From the NCBI GenBank assembly GCA_026261815.1, contig JAMPIT010000493.1:3365501-3429500 (forward strand): 64,000 bases of DNA. The letters are read 5' to 3'. Source of the DNA: Monarcha castaneiventris obscurior. Its lineage: Eukaryota; Chordata; Aves; Passeriformes; Monarchidae. Position numbers and translations under genes: made by a program. This document shows positions 45,901-59,900 of the stretch, one piece after another. The notes beneath the pieces were generated by a model. It ran no database searches and was not told where the DNA came from. It worked only from the letters and a program-made list of their open reading frames with translations. The first letter of the stretch is position 1. Every line of letters starts with the position of its first letter.

Positions 45901-48900
45901 TTCCTCCAGCAGGCTGATAAAGCAGAGTTCATTACAAAATGCTGCCCCTACCTTGCAGGACAGCATTGTGGTTAAACCTGGACAGATAGGTCTCTCTTTA
46001 CAAATAAAATCAGATACTCCACACCTTTGTCTCAGTGTTCCAATTTCACTGTACAGATACAATCCAAGACAACGAGTTCCTCAAAAGAGAAGCAGCTGCA
46101 GAAAATCCTGAAGGGCTCCACGCAGGAGTGAAATGCTGCTGCTGTAGCACTCAGTGCACCCACGAACGGTGTTGCAAGGACATGACACTGATATTATTTT
46201 CCCCGCCACATTTAACACACAGGGTGTGTGGAGACTGACACAGAGCACGAGTCAAAAGCACAGATGTGCTCATCCTCAAAACTCTGCAGCTGCTGCTGGG
46301 CTTGACATGAAGTCACAACACCTCCTTGGCTGAGACACCTGTGTGCAGATCTTTCAAAAAGTGATTTTGATCCTGCAATTCTGCAGTTCCTCAATAACGT
46401 ACTTTTACATTTCCCACCAGCCCCTGGAACATTTGTGTACTCTGATACATTAGTAGCTGCACTGTGCATCGAGAAAAACACAGTCTGGTGAAGCAGCTTG
46501 AACCACAAATTTAACTTTCTTAATGCATGTTAACAGCAAGAGCACTGACAAGCGTAACTTCAACCAAAATAGCACTGTAATAAAGCTTCTTTTCCAACTG
46601 CTTCCCTTAGCAACTCATGCTCAGAGTAGAGTCAAAATAACAGGATTTATTCCACTTTTATCCTTGCTAGTATTTCAGCTGAGTGTGAAGACATGAAAGC
46701 AATTCAGAAGTCAGACTATTTTAAACCCAGTGCAGTCGTTCTTCATAGCCAAGGGAATTGTACTTGCTGCCGCTGCCCTTAGATTTTGGAATTCTAATAT
46801 CAGGAATAATGAGTTCTTTTCAAAATACCACCTTTAAAACAGCACTTAGGTACGACCCCAACCCAGTTTTTAAAGATTTCTGGCTTTTCGCTTCTCAAAC
46901 CATGCCTAGGGCTAATAAAATACCTTGATAATAAGCATGTGCTCAGTCCTCAGTGGGGACAGCCAGTCATTTATGCAAATAAATTACTCAGCTTCTCTGG
47001 CCAGATTAATATATTTCCAGTCTCCTGCCTTCAAGGATAGGGATTATTTGGTATTTCCATTAAATGACTCAAAACTAACTTCTGTATTTAAAAGAGGAAA
47101 AACAATATCTTATGATGTGCTGTTCTAGTGGGTGAGTCCTCCAAACAGGAATTCTAACCTGGTGAAATAAGGAGGAATTTCAATTACCATTTGGAAAATT
47201 AAGCATATTGAGTGCTTTAACAGCTTAACAGCACAAATCAAGCCATTAAGATGTTTTATTTCTTTCTTTATGACATTTTCTGTCTGAAATTGCTGGCAGA
47301 GCAGCATTCCAAGAGCAGCACCACATTCTCCAAGGGCACCTCAAGAGAGCCCATGAACAGATTCATCCTGGCAGTCCAGTCTCGTCTGCAGCACTCGGTG
47401 CTAACTCTAATTTCTGCCTGCAGCACCTGACCATGCGTGGGTCCCAATGTGCAAGCACAAACCAACTGTGCTCTCCTATCCACTCCCACTGTGGGGGCTT
47501 TCTGAATTATTCATGAACACAGGAAACAAGAAGGGTCACTCAAGCAGGATGCTGCCCTGGCTCAACAGGCTGCATTCCAGCAGCCTGCTCATTCCTGCAG
47601 AGCACTGCATCCCTTCCTCCCCTTGCTTTAGAGCACTGCAGATCAATAGGAAAAGCAGTGACTCATGGGAGGGCAACCAAGAGGTTTCAAATTCTTGGCA
47701 GCTGAACTTGGAAAGAAACAATTCTGGTTGAACTCTCACAGATCAGCAAATAACTGTTCATGCCCTGTATTCTGCTGTTCAGAGCTCTCTACCACTCCCT
47801 TTGCAATCCATACATATGTATAAAAATCATGACACTTGTTCAAAGCAGTACAAAAATCGTGAGACTTGAACAAAGCAGTGTGATCTCAGCACCAGCGTCT
47901 CTGAGGGATGTTAGCTCACATGGGAGTGATCAGCTCGGGGGCGTGTGTGCAAGAGAGCAGATGGTTACAGTGCATACACCTCAAAAAGCTTCAGAAATAG
48001 GGGTTTTGGTAAGGTAACGCTCCCAGGCACTGGGAAGAGGGAACGTGAAGCGAACCGCACGTTGGGAAGCACGAATATCTTTAACATACAGGTAGTCAGC
48101 TCTCTGGGAAGGAATTCTCCTGTGAAGCCAGCTCTGGAAGGACAAGTCCTCCAAGGACAAGTCCCAGGCAGGCCCCTGCTCCGAGCAGCACAGCTCCCCT
48201 CGGCTTTGTGCAGTGACCTTCCCCTCAGAGCAGCTCTCCACAGCAGCCCTTGCTCAGAGGAGGCTTAAGTGGTTTTTCTCTCCGCCGTGTTTTCACTTCA
48301 TTAAATGTTCTCATTTACGAAGAGAGGAGTTATTCTGTTACTGCTGGGAAACAAAGGCTGCTTGGCAGCCACTCAGTTCTAGAACTCTCTCTGGAAAACA
48401 ACAAGGCTTTAGTTACACAGCCTACAGCTGAGGCTTTTGGGGACTATAGACAGCCCAGCAGGAGAGGCAGGGTCAGACCTGGCAGTAAATGGCTGTGTCT
48501 CATCTAAACAAAAATTTCCTTTACGTACCATTTCTGGTCCTTGACAAATATGAGGTAGTTTAACAGCCCTTTGACTTCTCTGTAAATCTTAGCACAGTCT
48601 ATGCCATCAAGATATGACTAGTCATAGTGTAAAGAACACTATGACGTACTTTAAAATGGAAAAAAAAAAAGTTTAAGCCTTCCACTGTAATTTCTACTCT
48701 AACAAAGTATTTTAAAGTGTTCAAATTAGAACTAGAACAAAGAGACTACTCCACAGCTTTTCCAGCAAGATTCACCAATGGTGAACCTGCTGGCTATCAG
48801 AGCAAGATCAACAAACAAAATGTTTGCATAACAATTTATCACTGAACTGGATTAAGCAATTAGAAAGGACATCAGGAAATACCTTGTGTGGAAGCAATTT

Positions 48901-51900
48901 GAATTAAAAACCATAACTCTTCACCTGAAACAGAGCTACTGCAGAGACTTTAAGAATTAAGACAAATGAAGCAGGCAGCAAGCATTCATTAAAGAGAAAG
49001 GCTCTGTTCCATCTTGGTTCTTTAAAAACGAAATTAAATCACAACGCCCCACATTCAAATATACGTTTGTTTTAATATATTCAGTTTGCAACAGGAAGAA
49101 ATTCTTCCACTCCACGCAGAGCAGAATTTCACAGGAAAGAGGAAAACCCTGCCTTTCCAAGCAGAGCTGTACTTGGACAGGGTGTGAAGAGCAGAGAGCT
49201 GGCAGAACGCCCCACCCCAGAGCCATGCAGGGGGCTCTGAGGGCACGGGATGTGCTGGGATGCATTCCCAAGGATCTCCTAAAATGAGAGCTGACATTCA
49301 CCTGGCAAATGCAAGTGGCCCCTTACCTGAAGCTACAGGAAAAAAAAATGGCACAATTCTCCTTTCTCACCATCACATTCTCCTACAGCTGCATCCTGAC
49401 CTTATTTTACTTTGTCCCTCTTGTGTCCTCCCTGCATTACAGTCCAAAAGCATTTTACCCTGTAGTGGCACAAGTCATTCAATAACAGGATAAATTGTCT
49501 TCACCGTCTGTTCCCTGGTACAGGATGAAATTTGGCCATCCAAGTATTAATGATGGCTATTAAGTGTATCCTAGATAAAATAAATAACCCTCCTGTAAGT
49601 TACACCGAAAAAATCAATAGGACAAGTCAATATTGGTAAGACAAACATTCTGCTCCATTTTAGAGGCTAAAGAGCTCCTGTTTACTACACAAGCATAAGA
49701 AGTGACCTGGAACTTTCTAATTAAATGATCTTTAGTGCATTAAGAGTGTAAGTTTACAGCACTGTTCATATCCAGTCTTCCAAAGCAAAACATTCCCAAG
49801 TAATTGCCCAAAATGGCCCAACTCCCTCTACTTTGCAGGAGTACATTCTTGCCTTAAAGTTCATAAACAATGGAGTTAGTCTAAAATTTTCATAAAGGAG
49901 GCTGTGAAAGTTTTATATAATTATGTATCAAATCCTTGAACTACAATTACAATGGCTTTTTTGTTTTTGAAGTTCTGGGGTTTGCCTTTTTTTTTTAATA
50001 GACCACACAAACATGCTATTATACAAATTAGACAAGTACTAACAAGAATCTACTCTGCACAGATGTTGTTCATGAGTTGTAATTGAAGGTTAATTATTTC
50101 TCAAACAGGGAGAGAAGTAATCTTGAAAAACAGCCTTGGATGTTCTCCAAGGCAGTGATCAGAGCTTTCAGGTACAGTATCTGGGAAGAGAAATTGTCAG
50201 TGGTTCAAAAAACTTACTGCAGCATGATATTCAGATTCTTCAAATGCCGTGTTCATGATACCGCACTGAAGCGGTGCTCAGATTTACAGCCCAGGTCTAC
50301 GTCTCCTCTACTCAGAGGATCCAGGAGAGACTTCCCACACTGAATGAGTGCTGACCTCACAGACATTGCAGGATGCTGCACAGTCTCTAAGCACTCCCTG
50401 GGCTTCCAACATCCACAGCTGATAAATAACCCATGCTCTAAGCTGCCCCTATCCCCTATAAACGCTGAAGGTCACTGCAGAAACCTTTTCATTAACACCA
50501 CCAGGGCTTCCCTGGGCCTTGTTCAATCATCAGGTGCTACAAGGACTTGTTCTTTACAGTATCTTTGTCTCAGGAAAGCATCTAAAGCATAACTGGCTTA
50601 GTGGCCAGCAAATTGAGCTTCCTCAGCTCACCTCTCCAGTGGAATGGAAATGAAATTCCTGAGGAATTCTCCATGAAACCAGGAGCTGAGGAGAATGAAG
50701 CCATCTGTAAGAAGAGGTGAATAGGAAAACATTTCCTTCCCTGGCATTTGCCAAAGCCATTAATTCTTACCCTTGAGAGCTCCTCTGTCATTTATAAGAG
50801 TCCTGCATGGAAGAAAAGGTTTTATCAGGTGTACAGAAGAGCATAATCCCTACTCATCCTTGTCTTCTCTTGGTGCCTCTACTTCTTTAAGGGCTTCTCT
50901 TGATTCAGTCAGGTTTCACTGAAAAGGATTTCAGGCTCTACACAGCTATGAACAACCCACTTGTGCCTTGCCAATGTCCATAAAGAAAGAGGAAGAAAGG
51001 ATGAGGAGGTTTATTCCAACACATTTACATTCACCCCAGCTTAACCATATAAAGCCTCAGATTTTATTGCTTCATACAAAAAGAAGAGGGCAAGACTGCT
51101 CTGTCCATTTTTACATTTAGCTGTATTAAAAGCCCACAGTACTTTCAAGTTAAGTAAACACCCAGTTAAGTTTCATGCACACTTCAAATACACTCTGCCT
51201 GTTAAAGTGATCTTGTCTTCAGTGGATGCCACCACTGAACAATACATATTTGTTCTACCAAATAGGTTAACAGTCCTGCCAAGCAGGCAATTTGCTGCTC
51301 AAATCCTAGAAACACAGCAAGAAACCTCCCAGCTTCACATCCATTCTGCAAATTCCTGAAAACAATGAGGACATTGCCCATAACCACTACAAAATAACCC
51401 AGTATACAGACTAAACTCAAATTCAATAACTACTTTGTGATCTTGTATGAAAGGCTTTGATTCAGTAAATTAAAAATCTCCATGGAGACAGGAAACAGCA
51501 GAGAAGTTATTCTTGTGCTTTGGCTCCACTAAGTTACTCTGAGACCATAAAAATTTAGAGACAATTTTTTGTTGGCTCCTGGCTTCAAACAGCACTTACC
51601 AGCACTCATCCAAAACATGAGGGATGTGCACAGGGAAGCAAAACAACCTTTCAGAACAGAGACAGAACAGAGGTTTATCTCCACACAGCTCTGCAGACAC
51701 AATCCAGGCTATTTCACACCTATTTAATCTCTTCCAAGTCTTATGCAGTGTAAAAGGAACAGTTTCATGTTAAATGTCAGGCATAACCATAGCTGAAACA
51801 CACAGCCAATCACAAAAATCACCAAATACCACTGAAATGGTGTTACAAAGGAAACTGCAGCTCAACAGCTCACAGTCAGAGTGCTGCTTACACAACACAT

Positions 51901-52183
51901 CACACACCACCTTGGATTTCTGACAGCAGGACCTTTCATGTGTTAAACTGCTACAAAGCACTTCCAAGTGGATGCAACTGCACCAACACACAAATACTGG
52001 CATTTCTGCTCCTCTCTAGAGTTCAGGCAGCATTTCCATGGTTACAGTGTTGATCACTTATTGGCTTTAATTACATTCCAAGTCCAGACCAAATGCATAG
52101 CCTGGCATTTTAAACAGCCCTGGAGGCAACGCTGCAGGCCAGTTCTTGTAACCTGGTTTTGAGTCCCAGGAGGTGGAATGCAC

Positions 52184-52310
52184 TCAGAATCATAAACTCC
52201 TTCTGGCTGGAAAAGACTATTAAGATCATTAAGACCAACCATTAACCCAGCACTGCCCAGCCCACCCCTGAAAATACCACACTGTTCATTACATCCTCCA
52301 GGTCATTGCA
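52184..52310 (-). mobile_element. CR1 LINE 3' fragment, inverted, in SEC14L1 intron
   Basis: TCAGAATCATAAACTCCTTC, GGCTGGAAAAGACTATTAAG, ATCATTAAGACCAACCATTA and CCCAGCACTGCCCAGCCCAC follow the reverse complement of the same CR1 subtype seen at 880-1200. Truncated and diverged. Confidence 0.88.
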
Positions 52311-55300
52311 AAAGCAGTCACTGAAACTGGACAGATGTCCAAGGAAACTCATCTTCCCAAACTTTGGTACTATATTTGTTTATCTGGCTTGTGCTTAAAC
52401 TTCTTTCCTTCGGGGTCGTCGTGCAGAGAAAGCATCAGGAATCCTACTGAAACCAAAACATTCTTACTGCACAAAACATGACCCCAAACCACGGGGACTT
52501 TGGGACATTATCTCTGCTGTCAACCACAGGAAACGGCAACAAATTCACCTCTGGCAGCTGTTGCACAGAATGTTTTGGAGAAATTCAGACTAAGAATCAA
52601 CTAGATAGGATTATGCATATTAGTATCACTTTCATGAAGAGGATTTAGAACTAATTTTTTACTGCTGTTAACTTATAGAAGACATCAAAAAGAGATGCCT
52701 ACTATCAAAAAGAGAGTAACCATTTCAGGTAGGAAAAAAGCACCTTTCCTTGCAGTAATTTAAAAGGTTTACACACATTTCAGAGTTTTAGTTTACATTC
52801 TCTGCAAAGTAAATGTGAAGCAAAGAAGTGCTTGTTTTTCTACCAGAACACAAACCAGAAATCAAAAGGATTTCACAGGCAGCTTATTGCACAAATGCTC
52901 CACTTAGACAGTACCTGCAACTAAGTATCAGTAAAATTGTCTGCTTAGCCAAGGAAATACTTGACAATGTATGTTCATTAAGCATTCTTGACAAATGTGA
53001 GTTATACTAAAAAAAGCATAGGTTTGCTTAAGACAGGCCAAAACCAAAAGCAAGGAAGGGAATAGAAGAAAAGGCAAAGAGCAGGAGCAAAAAAGAGGAG
53101 TTGCTGGGAAACAGGAGGGTCTGCAGCAAACTTCCTCTGTATGGCAGCACAAATGTGTTGGCTACAGAGAAAAGAATCTCAGCCTCGGTGTTTTCAAGCA
53201 TGAATAAAATTACTTTTTTAATATTTCATTAAAATAATTTAGGCCTTATAAATAAAGCAGGAGATTTAGAACAGGTTATGAAGCAATCTTCTAGGTAAGT
53301 GCAATTTTACTGGTACTTCACTGTTGAGTTATTCAGCTGCAGTTACCAAGCAAAAAGCCTCTTTCCTGCACCAGAAAGAAACAGCCAGACACAGAAACCT
53401 CAACTCTCATCAGGGATGTGACCAGTCAAGCCACCTCTTTCTACACAGATCACTACTTTATCCCCCTCAGTGCACCCCTTCCCACTCAACATCTGGGCAT
53501 TTTCATTTCAGAAAAGTGCTCAGAGAGAAGTTTTACCAGCAAAATTACAGTGGCCTGATGTTGCACGGGATGACACTGGAAGGGAACTGGCTCATAACCA
53601 CTTAAGAACCACTCTGCTACACATAGAGATTCCATATTCTTCCAGATAAAAATTAAACCTTCAATGATTTAATGCAATTTCATTCAAAGTTTTGATGCTA
53701 AAAGGTACACCAATTCAGCAGGTAGAACAAACCGGGGATAAAGGATGTGACCTGAAGACAAGGGCTAACATTCCATCTTCTATCTGTAAAAAATCATCTT
53801 CAATAACCACAGACATGCCTCAACAGGACTTTAATTTGAAGAGTGGTTACTTTAAAACAGATCTGAGTCATCTGTGGTTTGCTTAAGTAAATTTGCACAG
53901 GTGGAATTGTGCAATAATTGATTCTTGTATGGGAGCTTAAATGTCCATCTTCAGAGGACACTTTAATATGAGGGCAGGGCAGAGGAGAAAGTGGACAGCC
54001 TGTGTAGGAGTTTGAGTTACACCTGCTTTGCCTTCCAGGCACACACAAGAGAATTATGAATTCTCTTCCTCCCTTTGGGAAGTCCGCAGAGCCTGAAAGT
54101 GCCCAAGAGCCACTCCACTAAAGAGTGAGCAAGCCAAACTTCAACTGCAGCCTCTGCACACTCTTGAGACAAATCTCTAAAATGAGAAGCTGGAATAGAG
54201 AAGTTGGGCAAGTACCACTCCTTCCTCAAGAAAAACAAAAGGTTAAGGACAGAAAACCCAACAACCACGCTGAATGCAAATAAAATAATTTTAATCTTCC
54301 TTTCCTTTGGAGTAAGCTGGGAAAGCCTGATCATTCAGGTTAGGCTGCCTTATGACTGAGAGACCAAGATCAAACTGCTGGTTAGAAAACAACTGACATG
54401 GCTCTGGTCTAGACTGAAGGTGGAACATTGAGGACAGACTTTACAGCTGTGCTGCTCCAAGTTGCTCTTCATCATACACAGATCTTAGCTGACCTAGAGG
54501 GGGCAACAGCAATCCCAGATGGACTTGCAATTTCACTGTAACTTGCTTCTATCAAACGCATTTGTGGCACTATTCTATATTCAGAGAAAAATGCCTGCCC
54601 TGCCCGTGATCCAAGCAAGACAGATGGAAATCAGTCTGGCCCAGAAGCCACGTAGCTCCGGGCACAACGCTTTGTTTGACAGAATGTGCCCTGCAATTAA
54701 AGTCAACTTCAGTAGTTGCTACGAGAGGAAACTTGGCTTCTGACCCCAATTGCACAGGACACGACTGTTTTGGCTCAAGGTTAAAGTAGTCTGGAGAAGA
54801 GGCTGACCTCCAAAAGAGCATCACAGCAAAGGCTGGCGACAGGCCAGGGAAAGCTTAAATGCCTAGAGACCGACATGTGATTACTGGGGAATGTGAGCTA
54901 TTCCCAAGCACTTCCTACTTCTCTGCAACACTGGCAACACACGGCCCTTTACATAACCCAGGAACATATCTTCCCGTGAATTTTTTAAAAGACACACATA
55001 AAACCAACTGTAAATCATTAAGCTTGTCCTACCATTTCTTCTCATTACCATTCCTTGTCCTACAGCAGCTGAACAATCACAACCACGCTCTGTGTCGCCA
55101 ACAGGCATTTCAGAGGCACGGGGTATTGTCACACTGAAAGCAGAATTTGGTACTTGGCTTCCCCTTTCCTTTTCCAGTTAACAAAATTGCATGTCTGGTT
55201 CCTCTGCAGTCAGTTTTTTAAAATTCAGCTGCAATCCCACTGTGTCCACTGAGGATCTATTTTTAGAACAGTCAAATATTCCTTACTGCTCTATTGTACC

Positions 55301-58300
55301 ATGCTTAAGTCTCACTTTTATGAGTCCTATAATTAGTATTCGTCACTTGTTTGGTCTTAGAATCACAGACACTTTCAATAAGAAGGTCTGCTACAATATG
55401 TTTAACATCTGGAATATGTTAGACGATTTTAAATAAAATTATTACAGTGCAGACAAAATCTAATTTATGAGTGGAGGAGGACAGGATGACTACAGCATTG
55501 CTACAGTATGGGCTCAGAATTCCTCATTAAACCATTGCCTGGGAGGTTAAAGACTTGTACTACCACAAGGAAAAAAGTCTCCAGACTTTCCCCCCCCTCC
55601 CCATGAAGGTTCAGTGGAACAGGTTTGACTTCATTGCCTCAGACTTCACCCACCAGGTTTTCATTTGGCCCAGAGGCAATTGGCCTCTAAGCACCGCACC
55701 AGTGATTTCACTCTTCCAAGACTATCATCAGCACAGTGAGCTTCACCAGAACATAAAATTCAAGATAAATAGCAAGGCCTTGATTTGGATTTTGGACCAG
55801 CAAAATATCAACTTCCAGGTAGAGAGCAGCTGTACTCTGTTAAGCAAACCAATTAAAATTTCTTAAGTACATCATTTTAAATTTTGACCATTCACTAATG
55901 TCAATGGAATGTCATCAAAATGCAGCATGATAGGGTCTGGAGCCTACATTTACCTCAAGCTAGGAAGTGTAACAAAAAAAACCCCTTACATCCATATCTA
56001 ATGTATCAGGAAACCCTCAAAAAGGTAAAAAACTCATGGTGGAAAACCAGGAGTACAGAGGAGCAGTTCCTCATGTGAAATCATAGACTACTAAACTAAC
56101 TAAAATCACCACCATGAAAATGAGTAATTTAAGAGCTGAGGGAGGTAGCTGCCAGATCTAAGAGGGCAGGCAGCACAGAGAGCCTGAGTCAGGCTGTGCT
56201 GCCTCTTCTGCCACAAGGAGCAGGAGGTGTGAGGCTGAGCAAGCCCTGCCAGGCTGAGGGAAAGGATCCATCTCCTGACAGAGAGTATCATGAAGCGCCA
56301 ACTCCTGCTCGAGGGCGTCACCACAAAGTTCACTGGGCTCCAGAAAGGAACTGGGAGCACATGAAATCAAGCACATGAGATGTTATTCCTGACAACGGCA
56401 CATTCTGGACCAGAAGGGCTGTCAAGACACATCGCTGGAGGATGAGAGAGTATCCTAAGAGAGTGTTACCAAATGTTTATCTCATTCCTATCCTCTCCCC
56501 TGGAGGCAGATACTGCCCTTGGCCACTGCCTCAAAGGCTGCACTAGCTAGAGAGGCCTCATGGTGCAATTCCATCCTGTGCTTCTCATTAACAGACGGAA
56601 TAAAAATCCAAATTCATCATCCAGATGTCAATAACCAGATAATAGCAGTGTAAGATCCATCAGTGGCATGGTGCAACTTCTGCACCCCTGCATCAGCGTC
56701 CTACCCAATAAAATACAAAGGTACCACCTAGCTTCAAAAGATAAAAGAACAGCCAAGAGTCATCTGATTCTTTTCTAAAAGGCAGTTAAACTCATAGATT
56801 ATAGACAATCAGTTCTTTGTTCTTCACCCTCCTTTACAGCAAAGAAAGGCAAACAAAAGCATGAATCAGTTTAGTCAACACAGAACAAACAAGTTCAAGT
56901 AAAATTGCTTTAAATCCTGTTCATTACAACTTCAGTGGCTGCACCACACAGACCATTAAACACTTCAACAGAAATAAGTAATTTCATAGAGCCTTGAATT
57001 CAGTAATGAAGAACTTATCTACAAGCCAATGAATTGCACAGCAAAGAGAGTTTTGCAAATTATACAGTATAATTTACACATTGAATGAAATAGCCAGAAG
57101 AAACCATCCTCTGGAAAAGCTTCTGCTGCCTGATGTGCCTGAACTGGACTGAATGTCTGTGACATTTGAATTTTACACTAAATGCAGGGACACAATGCAC
57201 TCAGGAAAGGAAGTGCTGTCATCAGGAAGCTGGTCCCTTCTGCTGTGGCATAAACAACTCTAAATGGCACATTGCCACCCTGACCATCGCCAGGGAAATA
57301 TTCATTTTCACAAAATGAGATCTATTATTGTCAATGCGATATGATCTAATATTACAGCAGCAGTAGGCAAGGCAGAAAGTTATCAGACAGGCTGAGATGG
57401 TGAGGCTTGCAGTGTAGCTTTCAACTCCTGCACAAATTGATCTGCAAAAAGCATCCATACTCAAGTTATGAGAACCTAAATATCAACAAAATGGAAACAG
57501 TTATAATTATCCAGTAAGTAACACATAACCCCACAGATTTAGATATTTAACTTAATCAATCTGACCACGACACAACCTTGAAACAGTAATTTAAGAGAAC
57601 CCAAACATATATAACTAAGAATTTAAACAGTTTAAATAAAAATTCATTTTTAATGTAAAAAAGTAGCTTCTCTTTGCTCCCTCCCACAATCCCTCTGCTG
57701 TCGCCAGAGTTAAAGCTGGTAGGTTCCAACAGCCCAGTGATATTTTTATTTTCAAATTTGCTGATATACAAAATCCAAAACTAAAATCCAAGAGGAGTCC
57801 AAGATAGAAAATGCTCAAATATGAAGTTTTATACACGAATACAAAACAAGACAGGCAGCCAGTCCATTCACATGTGATCGTGCTCCAGCATACAACACAG
57901 ACATTTTTAATTTTCATTTTTCTGAAGCAGGGACAGAATACCCTTTATGCCAAAGCAACTCACAGAATCCACAACTCCAAGCCATTAAGTGCAATTTGCA
58001 AGTACTTTGCACTGCTAAATAATACCTGAAGACTGCTGAATCAGGTTTCTAATGGCCCCTTCATTTACTGTTACAGCAAGCAGCTTCTGCATTTTTCAAA
58101 CTGCACATCCCTAATTATTTCCCAACGGAATGGAGGGTGCCCAGAGTGCAACCTCAGTGACAGATGCCCTGCTGACTCCTCTTTCTTGCAGCCAGCTGCC
58201 ATCAGCTCACCCACAGCACGGCAGGGACAAGCACCTGCTCCCACAGTGGGGCTCAGCAGCCTTAAGGGAGCCCAGCGAGAAAATTGGGTTGACAAGGAAT

Positions 58301-59818
58301 TTATCTTCTTCTTTTCCAAGACAGCTCTGACCAGCCTGTGCCCCTAAGCCAGCTTGCTGATGAACACATCTTTGCAAGGAACCAAGAGCAGCAGCAGCCT
58401 GGTGCACCAGCTTAGCTACAGAGGGAAACCACATACTGGTGGTATTTCTGTGACCCTTAGAAGACAGAGTCTGAACCACAAGCTGAAAATCTCTGTGGAC
58501 TGAGCTGAAATCAGCGTGACTTGAGCAAAAGCTATGCAGAGAAAAGCCAAGAACTTGAGAGCTGATCTCAAATGGTGATGGCTCACTGCTGGCTTGTTCT
58601 CTCTTGGCAGTGCTGGCCCACGCTGCAGGGGAACCCAGACGATGCCAGGCAGTCCTACCCAGCTGTGCTGCCATCAGCTGTGCCACCAGCGTGGGTCCTT
58701 GGCAGGGCTCTGACCTCAACACCACTGACTGACTGGTGATGGCTGAAACCAGCTGCAATTTGACTGTGAGAAAGTCAAATCATTAAATTACCTGTAATAG
58801 GCCTTACTTAACATTTCACATGAGCTGCTAACCTGACTTGTCTTAACTATATAACAAAAATGAAAGAAAGAGTTAAATAATTCAGCTTAACATCCTAGTT
58901 CTTAATTTAGAATACATGCACAGCATTTTTAAATGACATTAAAAAATTGGAAGACAAATTCACTTGGGAGAAAAGGAAATAGACCATTTAAGACTAACCT
59001 GTAATTAATTTCAACTTGAGCTAATTAACAGCTTTCCTTGCATATTCTCCGAAGATTCATTCTACATTCAGAATGCAACAGCCTAAAGATTCCATCGCCA
59101 GCCTCCCTCCAGGAACACACTGACTCCAAACTAAGTTCAAAGCTAAAGCCATCCTGGTTACAACAAACAGCCCCTCAATTCTGGGTTCCAGATTCTGGGC
59201 TCTGACTGAAGGTGCTTTATGGGAAGTCCTCAGGTAGCAAAGACAACCCAAGCAGTATGGAAACACATCATTCTGACCTCTAAGCAACCTCTGGCTTCTC
59301 ACTGGATATGTTTTTTTAATCAATCCCAAAATTCTTCACCGTATCTCTTTCCCACAGGGTTTTGAAGACTTTCACATATACTTCTTACTGTCTAACCACA
59401 CATTAGACCATAAGCATGGAGTTATACCTTCTCCAGATTGTAACTGTAGAACCCTGAGTGTCCAGGACTCTGCAGGATGTGTAACCACTCCTTTTCTGCC
59501 AGATTCCCACCTGTTTTAAGAGTTTTAACTCAAAGGCTACATCACTTGGCTGGATCAACAGATTCTGGAGCAGCACTTCACACCAGAGATAAATCACCTG
59601 CAAAGGGTGAAAAGCTTGGAGTGCTTTCAGAACACAGCACAAGAACTGTTTTGATACATCTTTTCCTTCTTCTGACACCTTTCAGAGTGTGACAGCAGTG
59701 GTGGCGTAGCTTTTAAAGTGTAAAGGACTTGCTAAAAACTGACTCAAAGCTTTTGGTGAACAAGAGAACTGCAGCTGTCAGCTACAGTCAGGTCATGTGT
59801 TTGCCCAAAAAAACCCCA

Positions 59819-59900
59819 ATCAAACAAAAACAAAACAAAACAAAACAAAAAAAAAACCCCAACAAAAAAACCAAAAAAGAAAACGAACAAAAAAAAGCCC
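59819..59900 (+). repeat. A-rich (CAAAA)n simple repeat
   Basis: AACAAAACAAAACAAAAC followed by longer A runs with interspersed CCCC and CC. Low-complexity tract in the SEC14L1 5' intron. The small frames across it are not coding. Confidence 0.85.

Noticed and set aside
54017..54334. 105-codon minus-strand frame with a hydrophobic, membrane-like segment
   Set aside because: Located in the SEC14L1 5' intron with no splice signals, no recognised family and codon use typical of random AT-rich sequence.
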